From Bradyrhizobium symbiodeficiens (lineage in GTDB: Bacteria; Pseudomonadota; Alphaproteobacteria; Rhizobiales; Xanthobacteraceae), in the NCBI RefSeq assembly GCF_002266465.3, contig NZ_CP029427.2, positions 2,730,501-2,794,500 of the forward strand: a DNA stretch of 64,000 nucleotides, given 5' to 3'. The position numbers and the translations under genes were made by a program. Each line of letters starts with the position of its first letter. Position 1 is the stretch's first letter. Positions 35,542 through 43,478 of the stretch are shown piece by piece. The notes beneath the pieces were generated by a model. That model saw only the letters and a list, made by a program, of their open reading frames with translations. It had not been told where the DNA came from and did no database searches.

Positions 35542-36618
35542 ATGGCCGCATCAAAAATCACGAAAGACGTTTTTGGAACGCTGCCCCACGGCCGCGAGGT
35601 CGAGCGCATCCTGCTGCACGGCGAGGGCGGTTTCGAGGCGCGCATCATCACCCATGGCGCGGTGTTGCAGGCGCTGATCGCGCCCGATGCGAAGGGCAGG
35701 CACGACGACGTCGTGCTCGGGCATGACGCGTTCGCCGGCTATCTCGCGGAACGAAAGTTCTTGGGCGCCACCGTCGGCCGGTACGCCAACCGCATCGCGA
35801 AAGGACGGTTTTCGCTCGATGGCGAGACGGTGCAGCTTCCCGTCAACAACGGTCCGAATGCGCTGCATGGCGGCCTCGAGGGATTTGATCGCAAGCTCTG
35901 GGAGATCGCGGAGATCGACGACGGCGCCCAGCCCGCGGTGACGCTCACCTACACGAGCCCGCATGGCGAGGAGAATTATCCCGGCAAGCTCGACGTCCGC
36001 CTGACCTATCGCGTCACCGGCCCGACCGAGCTGTCTCTGACCATGGAGGCGCGGACCGACCGTCCCACCATCGTCAACCTGACCAATCACAGCTTCTTCA
36101 ATCTGGAAGGCGCGACATCAGGCACGCCCATTCTCGATCACAGACTGATGGTCGCCGCCGAGCATTTCCTCGCCATCGATCCCACGGCCATTCCGCTGCC
36201 GGAGCCGCCGCGCCCCGTTGCCGGTACGCCGTTCGACTTCCGCGAACCTCGGCCGGTTGGCGAACGGATCCGGCAAAACGATGAGCAGTTGCGCAACGGC
36301 AGGGGTTACGACCACACCTACTGCCTCGCCCGCGACGGCAAGCTCGCGCTCGCGGCGCGGCTGGAGGCGCCGCGCTCCGGGCGGATCATGGAGCTGTTGA
36401 CCGACCAGCCCGGTCTTCAGGTCTATTCCGGCAATTATCTCGACGGCACGATCTCGGGGAAGGGCGGCAAGCTGATCCGGCAGTCGGACGCGATGTGCCT
36501 TGAGCCGCACATCTGGCCCGACGCGCCGAACCGGCCGGATTTCCCGAGCCCGCGCCTCGATCCCGGCCAGGTCTATCGCCATCACACGGTCTATCGCTTT
36601 GCAGTGAGGACGCCCTGA
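35542..36618 (+). CDS. galM: aldose 1-epimerase (mutarotase)
   Basis: GalM-family enzyme of 358 residues that interconverts sugar anomers. Visible active-site segments are GPNALHGGLEGFD, NLTNHSFFNLEG (catalytic His) and the C-terminal glutamate in CLEPHIWPDAPN. No signal peptide, so cytoplasmic. It starts 2 bp after the dehydrogenase stop and its TGA overlaps the lactonase ATG. Its role here is to present the anomer used by the dehydrogenase. Confidence 0.92.
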   Translation: MAASKITKDVFGTLPHGREVERILLHGEGGFEARIITHGAVLQALIAPDAKGRHDDVVLGHDAFAGYLAERKFLGATVGRYANRIAKGRFSLDGETVQLPVNNGPNALHGGLEGFDRKLWEIAEIDDGAQPAVTLTYTSPHGEENYPGKLDVRLTYRVTGPTELSLTMEARTDRPTIVNLTNHSFFNLEGATSGTPILDHRLMVAAEHFLAIDPTAIPLPEPPRPVAGTPFDFREPRPVGERIRQNDEQLRNGRGYDHTYCLARDGKLALAARLEAPRSGRIMELLTDQPGLQVYSGNYLDGTISGKGGKLIRQSDAMCLEPHIWPDAPNRPDFPSPRLDPGQVYRHHTVYRFAVRTP

Positions 36619-37496
36619 TGGAACAGGTCCCAACCTCAATTCTCTCGAACGATCCCTGCCATCTCGGCGAAGGTCCGACCTATGACGTGACCACCGATAC
36701 CGCCTGGTGGTTCGACATCCGCGAGGGACGGCTGTTCGAGGCGCAACTCGGCAGTGGTGCGATCCGTGTCCACGCGCTCGGCCGGATGGCGAGCGCACTT
36801 GGGCGCATCGATGCCGAACGGCAGTTGATCGTTGCCGAGGACGGGCTCTATATCCGCACGCTCGCCGACGGCGCGATGACGCTGCTCCTACCGCTCGAAG
36901 CGGACAATCCCGACACGCGCTCCAATGATTGCCGCGTGCACCAGTCCGGCACGTTCTGGATCGGGACCATGGGCAAGAAAGCCGAGCTGAAGGCGGGGGC
37001 GATCTACGCGCTCCATCGCGGCAAGATCTCGACGCTGTTTTCCGGCATCAGCATTCCCAATTCGATCTGCTTCTCGCCGGATGGCGGCACAGGTTATTTC
37101 ACCGACACCACGCGCGCCGTGCTCTACGCCGTGCCGCTCAATCCTGCGACCGGTCTGCCGCGCGGCGAGCCGGAGGTTCTACTGCGCCACAGCGGTATCG
37201 GTGGCCTCGACGGTTCGGTGTGCGACGCCGACGGGAACATCTGGAACGCGTGCTGGGGCGCGAGCCGCATCGACGTCTACTCTCCGCAAGGCGAGCGTCT
37301 GCGCTCGCTAGGCGTGCCAGCCAAGCAGGCGAGCTGTCCGGCTTTCGTCGGTCCCGATCTGTCGCGCCTCCTCGTCACATCGGCGTGGCAGGATATGGAC
37401 GCGGCGGCACGCGCCGCCGATCCGCAAGCCGGTTACACCTTTCTATTGGAGGCCTCCGCCCGCGGTCGCGCCGAGCCCGACGTCAAGCTCGCATAG
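36618..37496 (+). CDS. SMP-30/gluconolactonase family sugar lactonase (L-arabinolactonase-like)
   Basis: Six-bladed propeller lactonase of 292 residues. Metal ligands of the family are visible: Glu in HLGEGPTYD near residue 18, Asn in SNDCRVHQSGTFWIGTMG and IPNSICFSPDG, and Asp in GLDGSVCDADGNIWNACWG. It hydrolyses an aldonolactone to the sugar acid. In Azospirillum the same neighbour of the dehydrogenase is L-arabinolactonase. Last gene of the ytfQ operon; no pentonate dehydratase of the IlvD/EDD family follows, so the next step must be encoded elsewhere. Confidence 0.88.
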   Translation: MEQVPTSILSNDPCHLGEGPTYDVTTDTAWWFDIREGRLFEAQLGSGAIRVHALGRMASALGRIDAERQLIVAEDGLYIRTLADGAMTLLLPLEADNPDTRSNDCRVHQSGTFWIGTMGKKAELKAGAIYALHRGKISTLFSGISIPNSICFSPDGGTGYFTDTTRAVLYAVPLNPATGLPRGEPEVLLRHSGIGGLDGSVCDADGNIWNACWGASRIDVYSPQGERLRSLGVPAKQASCPAFVGPDLSRLLVTSAWQDMDAAARAADPQAGYTFLLEASARGRAEPDVKLA

Positions 37497-37569
37497 GAGA
37501 CCCAAGAGCCGTCTACGACCAAGTTCTCGATGACAGCAAGAAACAATCTGACACCAAAGGGAGTGAAAC

Positions 37570-38643
37570 ATGCTGAAACTGAAGACGACATTCCTCGCGC
37601 TGGCCCTGGCCGGCGCCGCGACGATGGCCACAGGCCTCACCGCCTCTGCCCAGGACAAGGCGACCGTCGGCATCGCCATGCCGACCAAGTCCTCGGCGCG
37701 CTGGATCGACGACGGCAACAACATGGTCAAGGTGCTGAAGGAGCGCGGCTACAACACCGATCTGCAATATGCCGAGGACGACATCCCGAACCAGCTCTCG
37801 CAGGTCGAGAACATGGTGACCAAGGGCGCCAAAGCGCTGGTAATCGCCGCGATCGACGGCACCACGCTGTCCGACGTGCTCAAGCAAGCCAAGGCAAAAG
37901 GCATCACCGTGATCGCCTATGACCGCCTGATCCGCGGCACGCCGAACGTCGATTATTACGCGACCTTTGACAATTTCCAGGTCGGTGTGCTCCAGGCGCA
38001 ATCGATCGAAAAGGGACTCGGTCTGAAGGAAGGCAAGGGCCCGTTCAACATCGAGCTGTTCGGCGGCTCGCCCGACGACAACAACGCCTACTTCTTCTAC
38101 AACGGCGCCATGAGCGTGCTGAAGCCTTACATCGACAGCGGCAAGCTCGTGGTCGCCTCCGGCCAGATGGGCATGGACAAGGTCGCGACCTTGCGTTGGG
38201 ACGGTGCCACCGCGCAGGCCCGCATGGACAATCTGCTCAGCGCCTACTACGGCAACAAGAAGCTCAACGCCGTGCTCTCGCCCTATGACGGCATCTCGAT
38301 CGGCATCATCTCCTCACTGAAGGGCGTCGGCTATGGCAGCGCCGATCAGCCGATGCCGATCATTTCGGGTCAGGACGCCGAGGTACCCTCGATCAAGGCG
38401 ATGCTGCGCGGCGACCAATACTCGACCATCTTCAAGGACACCCGGGACCTCGCCAAGGTGACCGCCGACATGGTCGACGCCGCGCTGGCCGGCAAGCAGG
38501 TTACGGTCAACGACACCAAGACCTACGAGAACGGCGTCAAGACCGTGCCGTCCTATTTGCTCAAGCCGGTCGTGGTCTACAAGGACAATTGGGAGAAGGT
38601 TCTGGTCGAGAGCGGCTACTACAAGAAGTCGCAGTTCCAGTAG
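37570..38643 (+). CDS. chvE: multiple sugar-binding periplasmic protein (ChvE-like)
   Basis: Sugar-binding protein of 357 residues with a Sec signal ([20 protein letters not shown]). The mature region [22 protein letters not shown] and [20 protein letters not shown] match ChvE/XylF-type proteins that bind arabinose, galactose and xylose. In Agrobacterium ChvE also signals to VirA, but no vir gene is present here. AAAGGGAGTG precedes the ATG, 73 bp after the lactonase. It is followed by gguA across a palindromic repeat. Confidence 0.92.
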   Translation: MLKLKTTFLALALAGAATMATGLTASAQDKATVGIAMPTKSSARWIDDGNNMVKVLKERGYNTDLQYAEDDIPNQLSQVENMVTKGAKALVIAAIDGTTLSDVLKQAKAKGITVIAYDRLIRGTPNVDYYATFDNFQVGVLQAQSIEKGLGLKEGKGPFNIELFGGSPDDNNAYFFYNGAMSVLKPYIDSGKLVVASGQMGMDKVATLRWDGATAQARMDNLLSAYYGNKKLNAVLSPYDGISIGIISSLKGVGYGSADQPMPIISGQDAEVPSIKAMLRGDQYSTIFKDTRDLAKVTADMVDAALAGKQVTVNDTKTYENGVKTVPSYLLKPVVVYKDNWEKVLVESGYYKKSQFQ

Positions 38644-38714
38644 GCTCTTTCTTTGCTTGTCCCGAATGCGGGGAGGGGGAGCTCTTTATGGGACGAAACG
38701 GATGTCCACATACT

Positions 38715-38800
38715 CGTCATGCCCGGGCTTGTCCCGGGCATCCACGTCCTTCCTTGCAGGCAGCGGCACGTGGATGGCCGGGACCAGCCCGGCCATGACG
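38715..38800. repeat. intergenic palindromic repeat (CGTCATGCCCGGG family), copy 2
   Basis: CGTCATGCCCGGGCTTGTCC pairs with GGACCAGCCCGGCCATGACG across inner CATCCACG / CGTGGATG arms. It is a cleaner copy of the element at 28913-29037. It lies inside a probable transcript, between chvE and gguA, where a long stable hairpin would favour chvE mRNA over the downstream genes. Confidence 0.85.
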
Positions 38801-38828
38801 ACGTCGAAGAGACCTGGAGTCTGATACG

Positions 38829-40406
38829 ATGACCGCCATGCTGGAGATGCGCAACGTCAGCAAGAGCTTTGAAGGCGTCCAGGCGCTGCGCGACGTCAAT
38901 TTCTCGGTTCACGCCGGGCAGATCCACGCGCTCGTCGGCGAGAACGGTGCCGGCAAGTCGACGCTGATGAAGGTGCTCAGCGGGGTCTATCCGCATGGCA
39001 GCTACGAAGGCACCATCGTCTTCGACGGCGAGGAGCGCCGCTTCCGCGACATCAACGATTCCGAGGCGCTTGGCATCATCATCATCCATCAGGAGCTGGC
39101 GCTGATCCCGCTGATGTCGATCGCGGAGAACATTTTCCTGTCGCATCCGCCTTCAAAGTTCGGTGTGATCGACCGTGACGAGGTCTACCGGCGCACGCGT
39201 GAGCTGCTGGCGCAGGTCGGTCTGAAGGAGTCCCCGGACACCCTGATCACCGATCTCGGCGTCGGCAAGCAGCAACTGGTCGAAATCGCCAAGGCGCTCT
39301 CGAAGCGGGTGCGGATGCTGATCCTGGACGAGCCGACCGCGAGTCTCAACGAGGCCGACAGCGCCGCGCTGCTCGAACGCTTGATGGTGTTCCGCGAGCA
39401 GGGCATCGGCTCGATCCTGATCTCGCACAAGCTCAACGAGGTCGCCAAGGTCGCCGACCACATCACCGTGCTGCGCGACGGCCGCACGGTCGACAGCATC
39501 GACTGCCGCGCCGAGCCGATCCAGGAAGACCGCATCATCCGCAGCATGGTCAATCGCGATATGGCTCACCGTTTCCCGGAGCGCAGCGTGAAGATCGGCG
39601 AGCCCGTGCTCGAAGTCGCGAACTGGTCGGTCCATCACCCCATCCATCCGGAGCGGCAGGTGATCAAGAACGTCAATTTCGGCGTCAGGCGCGGCGAGGT
39701 CGTCGGCATTGCCGGGCTGATGGGCGCCGGCCGCACCGAATTCGCCATGAGCCTGTTCGGCCGCTCCTGGGGCACCAATATCAGCGGCAGTATTCGGCTC
39801 GAGGGCAGAGACATGGTGCTGCCGAGCGTTGCGGCGGCGATCGACGCGGGCCTTGCCTACGTCACCGAGGATCGCAAGCAGCTCGGCCTGATCCTGGCCG
39901 ACGACGTCCGCAAAAACATCACGCTGGCCAGCCTCGATCAGGTCGCACCTAAACGCGTGATCGACGACATCGCTGAACTGAAGATCGCCAGCGACTATCG
40001 CACGCGCATGCGCATCCGCTGCTCCGACGTCTACCAGGAGACCGGCCAGCTCTCCGGCGGCAACCAGCAGAAGGTGGTGCTGTCGAAATGGCTGATGACC
40101 GACCCCAAGGTGCTGATCCTGGACGAGCCGACGCGGGGCATCGACGTCGGTGCCAAATACGAGATTTACTGTATCATCAACGAGCTGGCGGAAGCCGGCC
40201 GCGGCGTCGTGGTGATCTCCTCGGAGATGCCCGAACTGCTCGGCATCTGCGATCGCATCTGCGTCATGAACGACGGCGCCTTCGTCGGCGAGTTCAAGGG
40301 CGCCGACGCGACGCAGGAAAAGATCATGCGCGCCATCATGCGCAATGTAAGACGCAACGGAAACGGCGTGCCTGAGGCCGCGGAGATGGGAGGATCGCAG
40401 CCATGA
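38829..40406 (+). CDS. gguA: sugar ABC transporter ATP-binding protein (GguA-like)
   Basis: Fused two-domain CUT2 ATPase of 525 residues. Domain 1 has GENGAGKST near residue 39, the GguA/XylG-type insert SGVYPHGSYEG, and Walker B LDEPTASLNEAD. Domain 2 has GLMGAGRTEF and the signature LSGGNQQKVVLSK. It differs clearly from the YtfR-like ATPase 8 kb upstream. The stop overlaps the gguB ATG. Confidence 0.93.
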   Translation: MTAMLEMRNVSKSFEGVQALRDVNFSVHAGQIHALVGENGAGKSTLMKVLSGVYPHGSYEGTIVFDGEERRFRDINDSEALGIIIIHQELALIPLMSIAENIFLSHPPSKFGVIDRDEVYRRTRELLAQVGLKESPDTLITDLGVGKQQLVEIAKALSKRVRMLILDEPTASLNEADSAALLERLMVFREQGIGSILISHKLNEVAKVADHITVLRDGRTVDSIDCRAEPIQEDRIIRSMVNRDMAHRFPERSVKIGEPVLEVANWSVHHPIHPERQVIKNVNFGVRRGEVVGIAGLMGAGRTEFAMSLFGRSWGTNISGSIRLEGRDMVLPSVAAAIDAGLAYVTEDRKQLGLILADDVRKNITLASLDQVAPKRVIDDIAELKIASDYRTRMRIRCSDVYQETGQLSGGNQQKVVLSKWLMTDPKVLILDEPTRGIDVGAKYEIYCIINELAEAGRGVVVISSEMPELLGICDRICVMNDGAFVGEFKGADATQEKIMRAIMRNVRRNGNGVPEAAEMGGSQP

Positions 40407-41593
40407 CCGACAAGACCGTATCGCTGCCCGAGGAGCGCCGGCACGGCAGCTTCATCAAGAACAATTTGCGCAACTACGGCATGCTGATGTCGTTGATCGC
40501 GATCATGCTGTTCTTCCAGGTCATGACCGGCGGCACGCTGCTGCAGCCGCTGAACCTGACGAACCTGGTGCTCCAGAACAGCTACATCGTCATCATGGCG
40601 CTGGGCATGCTGTTGGTGATCGTGACCGGTCATATCGACCTCTCGGTCGGCTCGGTCGCCGGCTTCGTCGGTGCAGTGGCCGCCGTGCTGATGGTGACGT
40701 ACAAGGTTGACTACACGCTCGCCTTCATTGCCTGTCTCGTGGTCGGTGCCGCCATCGGCGCGGCGCAGGGCTATTGGGTGGCCTATTTCAAGATCCCGTC
40801 TTTCATCGTGACGCTGGCGGGCATGCTGGTGTTCAAGGGCCTCGCGCTCGCGGTGCTGCAGGGCCAATCACTCGGCCCATTTCCGGCGACCTTCCAGAAG
40901 CTGTCGTCCGGCTTCATTCCGGAACTGCTGCCCGAGGCCGGCACGCTGCATCCGACCTCGATGCTGATCGGTGCCGTGCTCGCGCTTGGCCTCGTCTATG
41001 CCGGCGCCAAGGGCCGCTCGCGCGAGCAATTGCACGGCATCGAGGTCGAGCCGTATGCGTTCTTCCTGGGGAAGAGCGTTTTGCTCGCCTGTGCGGTACT
41101 CTATTTCACCTATCTGATCGCTTCGCATCGCGGCCTGCCGAACGTGCTTGTGATCATGACCGCGTTGATCGCACTCTATGGCTTCGTCACCCGGCGCACC
41201 GTGATCGGCCGGCAGGTCTATGCCGTCGGCGGCAATGCCAAGGCGGCAAAACTGTCGGGCATCAAGACGGAGCGGCTGACCTTCTTCACCTTCGTCAACA
41301 TGGGCGTGCTCGCCGCGCTCGCCGGTCTCGTCTTCGCCGCACGGCTCAACACAGCGACGCCGAAGGCCGGGCTCGGCTTCGAGCTAGACGTCATCGCCGC
41401 CTGCTTTATCGGCGGTGCCTCGGCCTATGGCGGGGTCGGGCGCGTCGGTGGCGCCGTGGTCGGGGCCATGATCATGGGCGTGATGAACAACGGCATGTCC
41501 ATCCTCGGCATCGGCATCGACTACCAGCAGGTCATCAAGGGCCTGGTGCTGCTCGGGGCGGTGTGCATCGACGTGTATAACCAGCGGCGGTAG
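40403..41593 (+). CDS. gguB: sugar ABC transporter permease (GguB-like)
   Basis: Permease of 396 residues, longer than YtfT-type proteins because of an extra central segment, as in GguB and XylH. Membrane motif VTGHIDLSVGSVAGFVGA lies near residue 75 and VGGNAKAAKLSGIKTERLTFF is the conserved loop. It completes the ChvE-GguAB transporter. In Agrobacterium a gguC gene follows; here a palindromic repeat and the nor region follow instead. Confidence 0.93.
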   Translation: MTDKTVSLPEERRHGSFIKNNLRNYGMLMSLIAIMLFFQVMTGGTLLQPLNLTNLVLQNSYIVIMALGMLLVIVTGHIDLSVGSVAGFVGAVAAVLMVTYKVDYTLAFIACLVVGAAIGAAQGYWVAYFKIPSFIVTLAGMLVFKGLALAVLQGQSLGPFPATFQKLSSGFIPELLPEAGTLHPTSMLIGAVLALGLVYAGAKGRSREQLHGIEVEPYAFFLGKSVLLACAVLYFTYLIASHRGLPNVLVIMTALIALYGFVTRRTVIGRQVYAVGGNAKAAKLSGIKTERLTFFTFVNMGVLAALAGLVFAARLNTATPKAGLGFELDVIAACFIGGASAYGGVGRVGGAVVGAMIMGVMNNGMSILGIGIDYQQVIKGLVLLGAVCIDVYNQRR

Positions 41594-41609
41594 CCGCATT
41601 GACGGTCTC

Positions 41610-41714
41610 GTAGGGTGGGCAAAGGCGCAACGCGCCGTGCCCACCATGCTTCCGCGATCGTGGACCGAGACGTGGGCACGCGTCTGCCTGTGGCGGCCGC
41701 TTTGCCCGCCCTAC
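41610..41714. repeat. intergenic palindromic repeat (GTAGGGTGGGCAAAG family)
   Basis: GTAGGGTGGGCAAAG (41610-41624) and CTTTGCCCGCCCTAC (41700-41714) are near-perfect inverted ends around GGCGCAACGCGCC and GTGCCCACC segments. It lies in the 459-bp gap between gguB and norE; the rest of that gap holds a small minus-strand reading frame and the norE promoter region. Confidence 0.8.
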
Positions 41715-41878
41715 GGCAGCGGTGATTGCGTCGTGAACAGCACCGTCGCGATCGCGACGGAGAGGCTCACCGCCGATATTGTTGCCACGGTCGACAGCAC
41801 CCCCATTCGCCGAAGCACGATGGCGAAGACGATGATGATCGGTGTCGCGGTCATCAGCCCGATTTGTGCATCGCTCAT
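41711..41878 (-). CDS. possible small membrane protein, divergent from norE
   Basis: A 55-residue frame from ATG 41878: MSDAQIGLMTATPIIIVFAI, a short basic break (VLRRMG), then VLSTVATISAVSLSVAIATVLF. It predicts two hydrophobic helices with a cytoplasmic turn. Its stop lies in the arm of the palindromic repeat. There is no strong ribosome-binding site. Two membrane helices in 55 residues are unlikely in random GC-rich sequence but not impossible. It is divergent from norE, with the FNR-type site between them. Function unknown. Confidence 0.45.
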   Translation of the reverse strand: MSDAQIGLMTATPIIIVFAIVLRRMGVLSTVATISAVSLSVAIATVLFTTQSPLP

Positions 41879-41984
41879 CGCATCGCTCGCCGTCTTGCGG
41901 AACCGCCGGATGCATCCAGCCTATGACGGTGGGCCGGGCGGAACGTTGCGACAGCACAAACGCGCTTCAGACTGGTTGCACTAT

Positions 41985-41998
41985 TTGTCCGGCGACAA
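41985..41998. promoter_or_regulatory. FNR/NnrR-type site upstream of norE
   Basis: TTG-TCCGGCGA-CAA fits the TTG-N8-CAA half-site pattern of CRP/FNR family regulators. Its centre lies about 61 bp before the norE ATG. A site at -41.5 would place the start of transcription near 42033, giving a 20-base leader. The same pattern precedes norC. Confidence 0.55.
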
Positions 41999-42052
41999 AG
42001 TTGGGGCCGGACAAGTGGGATATCTGTTCGGCGAACTTGATGCGGAAGACAG

Positions 42053-42631
42053 ATGTCGGCGACGGATTGCGAACGACGGAGCACCGGCTGGGGAATCCTG
42101 GAAGATCTTCCCGGCGATCCCATGATCTGGGTGCTGATCTTCAGCGAACTCGCGGCGTTCGGCTTGTTCCTCGGTGCTTTCGTCGTCGCGCGCGCGCTTC
42201 AACCGGCGGTCTTCGCCGCCGGGCAGGCCACGCTTGATGCTCAGTTGGCCGGAATCAACACCATCGTGCTCGTGACCAGCGGTTGGGCCGCCGCACGCGC
42301 GACGGCCTCTGCACGGGCGGGCGAAAGGGCACGTGCGCGCGGCTGGCTGTTCGGCGCCATGGCCCTTGGCGGTGTCTTCATCGCGGTCAAGCTGTTCGAA
42401 TATGCCGGCGAGATCGCGTTGGGCAACGGCCTGGAGACCAGCCCGTTCTTTACGCTCTACTTCCTCCTCACCGGCTTCCATCTTCTGCATGTCGGCCTCG
42501 GCATCGTGATCCTGGCCGTGGTTTCGCGGAGCGCCCGGGCGGCGGGAGTCGAGACCGGAACCGCGTTCTGGCACATGGTCGACCTGCTCTGGATCGTCAT
42601 GTTTCCGATCATTTATCTGGTGCACCCGTGA
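42053..42631 (+). CDS. norE: NorE, cytochrome c oxidase subunit III-like protein of the nitric oxide reductase cluster
   Basis: A 192-residue membrane protein of the heme-copper oxidase subunit III family with five predicted membrane segments: PMIWVLIFSELAAFGLFLGA, an alanine-rich second helix, LFGAMALGGVFIAVKLFEY, LYFLLTGFHLLHVGLGIVIL and WHMVDLLWIVMFPIIYLV. The GFHxxHV motif is typical. NorE supports full NO reductase activity but is not catalytic. GTG of norF overlaps its stop. Confidence 0.9.
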   Translation: MSATDCERRSTGWGILEDLPGDPMIWVLIFSELAAFGLFLGAFVVARALQPAVFAAGQATLDAQLAGINTIVLVTSGWAAARATASARAGERARARGWLFGAMALGGVFIAVKLFEYAGEIALGNGLETSPFFTLYFLLTGFHLLHVGLGIVILAVVSRSARAAGVETGTAFWHMVDLLWIVMFPIIYLVHP

Positions 42632-42891
42632 TACCGGATCGTCTCGACGCCGCCTGGATCATGTTGGTCGGCCTTGCGCTCGCGACCATTCTGGTCCCGC
42701 CGCTGGTGTCGCGTCCCTTGCTCGCCAATGCCTTGCTGCTGACGTTTGCCGCCGTCAAGGGCCGCCGCATCGTGCTCGATTTCCTCGATCTCCGCTCGGC
42801 ACCGGCACTTTGGCGCGGCATCGTCAGCGCCTGGGTCTTCATCGTGGTGCTGTTCGCCTGGCTCGCATCCGCCATCGTTGCCCTGATCTGA
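42628..42891 (+). CDS. norF: NorF-like small membrane protein (cytochrome c oxidase subunit IV family)
   Basis: An 87-residue protein from GTG 42628, overlapping the norE stop. Three hydrophobic segments (WIMLVGLALATILVPPLV, LLANALLLTFAAVKG, VFIVVLFAWLASAIVAL) and the LDFLDLRSAPALWR middle fit the NorF/subunit IV family. It would act with NorE in assembly or stability of the NO reductase. Confidence 0.82.
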   Translation: MIPDRLDAAWIMLVGLALATILVPPLVSRPLLANALLLTFAAVKGRRIVLDFLDLRSAPALWRGIVSAWVFIVVLFAWLASAIVALI

Positions 42892-42899
42892 CGCGCTCC

Positions 42900-42913
42900 T
42901 TGCGCCTCGACAA
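42900..42913. promoter_or_regulatory. FNR/NnrR-type site upstream of norC
   Basis: TTG-CGCCTCGA-CAA matches TTG-N8-CAA. Its centre is 80 bp before the norC ATG, so a -41.5 position would put the transcript start near 42948. Bradyrhizobium denitrification genes are controlled by FixK2 and NnrR, CRP/FNR-family regulators. Confidence 0.65.
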
Positions 42914-42986
42914 AGAGTGATCCGCGCCATTCGGCAATAAATCACAGCATCGCTATTTCGCGGGAATCATACGGAAAGGATTGGCA

Positions 42987-43439
42987 ATGGCTGAACGCCT
43001 GACCAAGTCGGCCGCTCGGAACGTCTTCTACGGCGGCTCGGCCTTTTTCTTCGCCATTTTCATAGGGCTGACGGCGCACAGCCATTACTACATGGCCACG
43101 ACGTCCACGGACGCCACGACGCTGACGTCCGCGGTCGCCCGCGGCAAGCACGTCTGGGAGAAGAACTCCTGCATCAACTGCCACACGCTGCTGGGCGAGG
43201 GCGCCTATTTCGCGCCTGAGGTCGGCAACGTCTGGGATCGCTGGGGCGGCAAGGAGGATCCGGCCGCTGCACGCGAAACGCTGAAGGCCTGGATGCAGTC
43301 GCAGCCCTCGGGCGCAGAGGGTCGGCGGCAGATGCCGCAGTTCAACCTGACCGACCAGGAACTCAACGATCTCGCCGATTTCCTGCAATGGACCAGCACG
43401 ATCAAGCGTCAGAGCTGGCCGCCGAACAAGGCCGGCTGA
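42987..43439 (+). CDS. norC: nitric oxide reductase cytochrome c subunit
   Basis: Membrane-anchored cytochrome c of 150 residues. One N-terminal membrane segment (residues 14-30) anchors a periplasmic domain with the heme site C62-x-x-C65-H66 (SCINCHTLLGEGAYFAPEVG) and the axial methionine in RRQMPQFNLTD. It passes electrons to NorB. GGAAAGGA precedes the ATG at 42987; a TTG six bases earlier is less likely. First gene of norCBQD. Confidence 0.96.
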   Translation: MAERLTKSAARNVFYGGSAFFFAIFIGLTAHSHYYMATTSTDATTLTSAVARGKHVWEKNSCINCHTLLGEGAYFAPEVGNVWDRWGGKEDPAAARETLKAWMQSQPSGAEGRRQMPQFNLTDQELNDLADFLQWTSTIKRQSWPPNKAG

Positions 43440-43478
43440 GCCTGCCGCATTCCTCTTTCAAGACAGAGAGAACCCGAG

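Noticed and set aside
37570..41593. ChvE as part of a virulence-sensing system
   Set aside because: No VirA/VirG or related genes are in the window; context is sugar transport.
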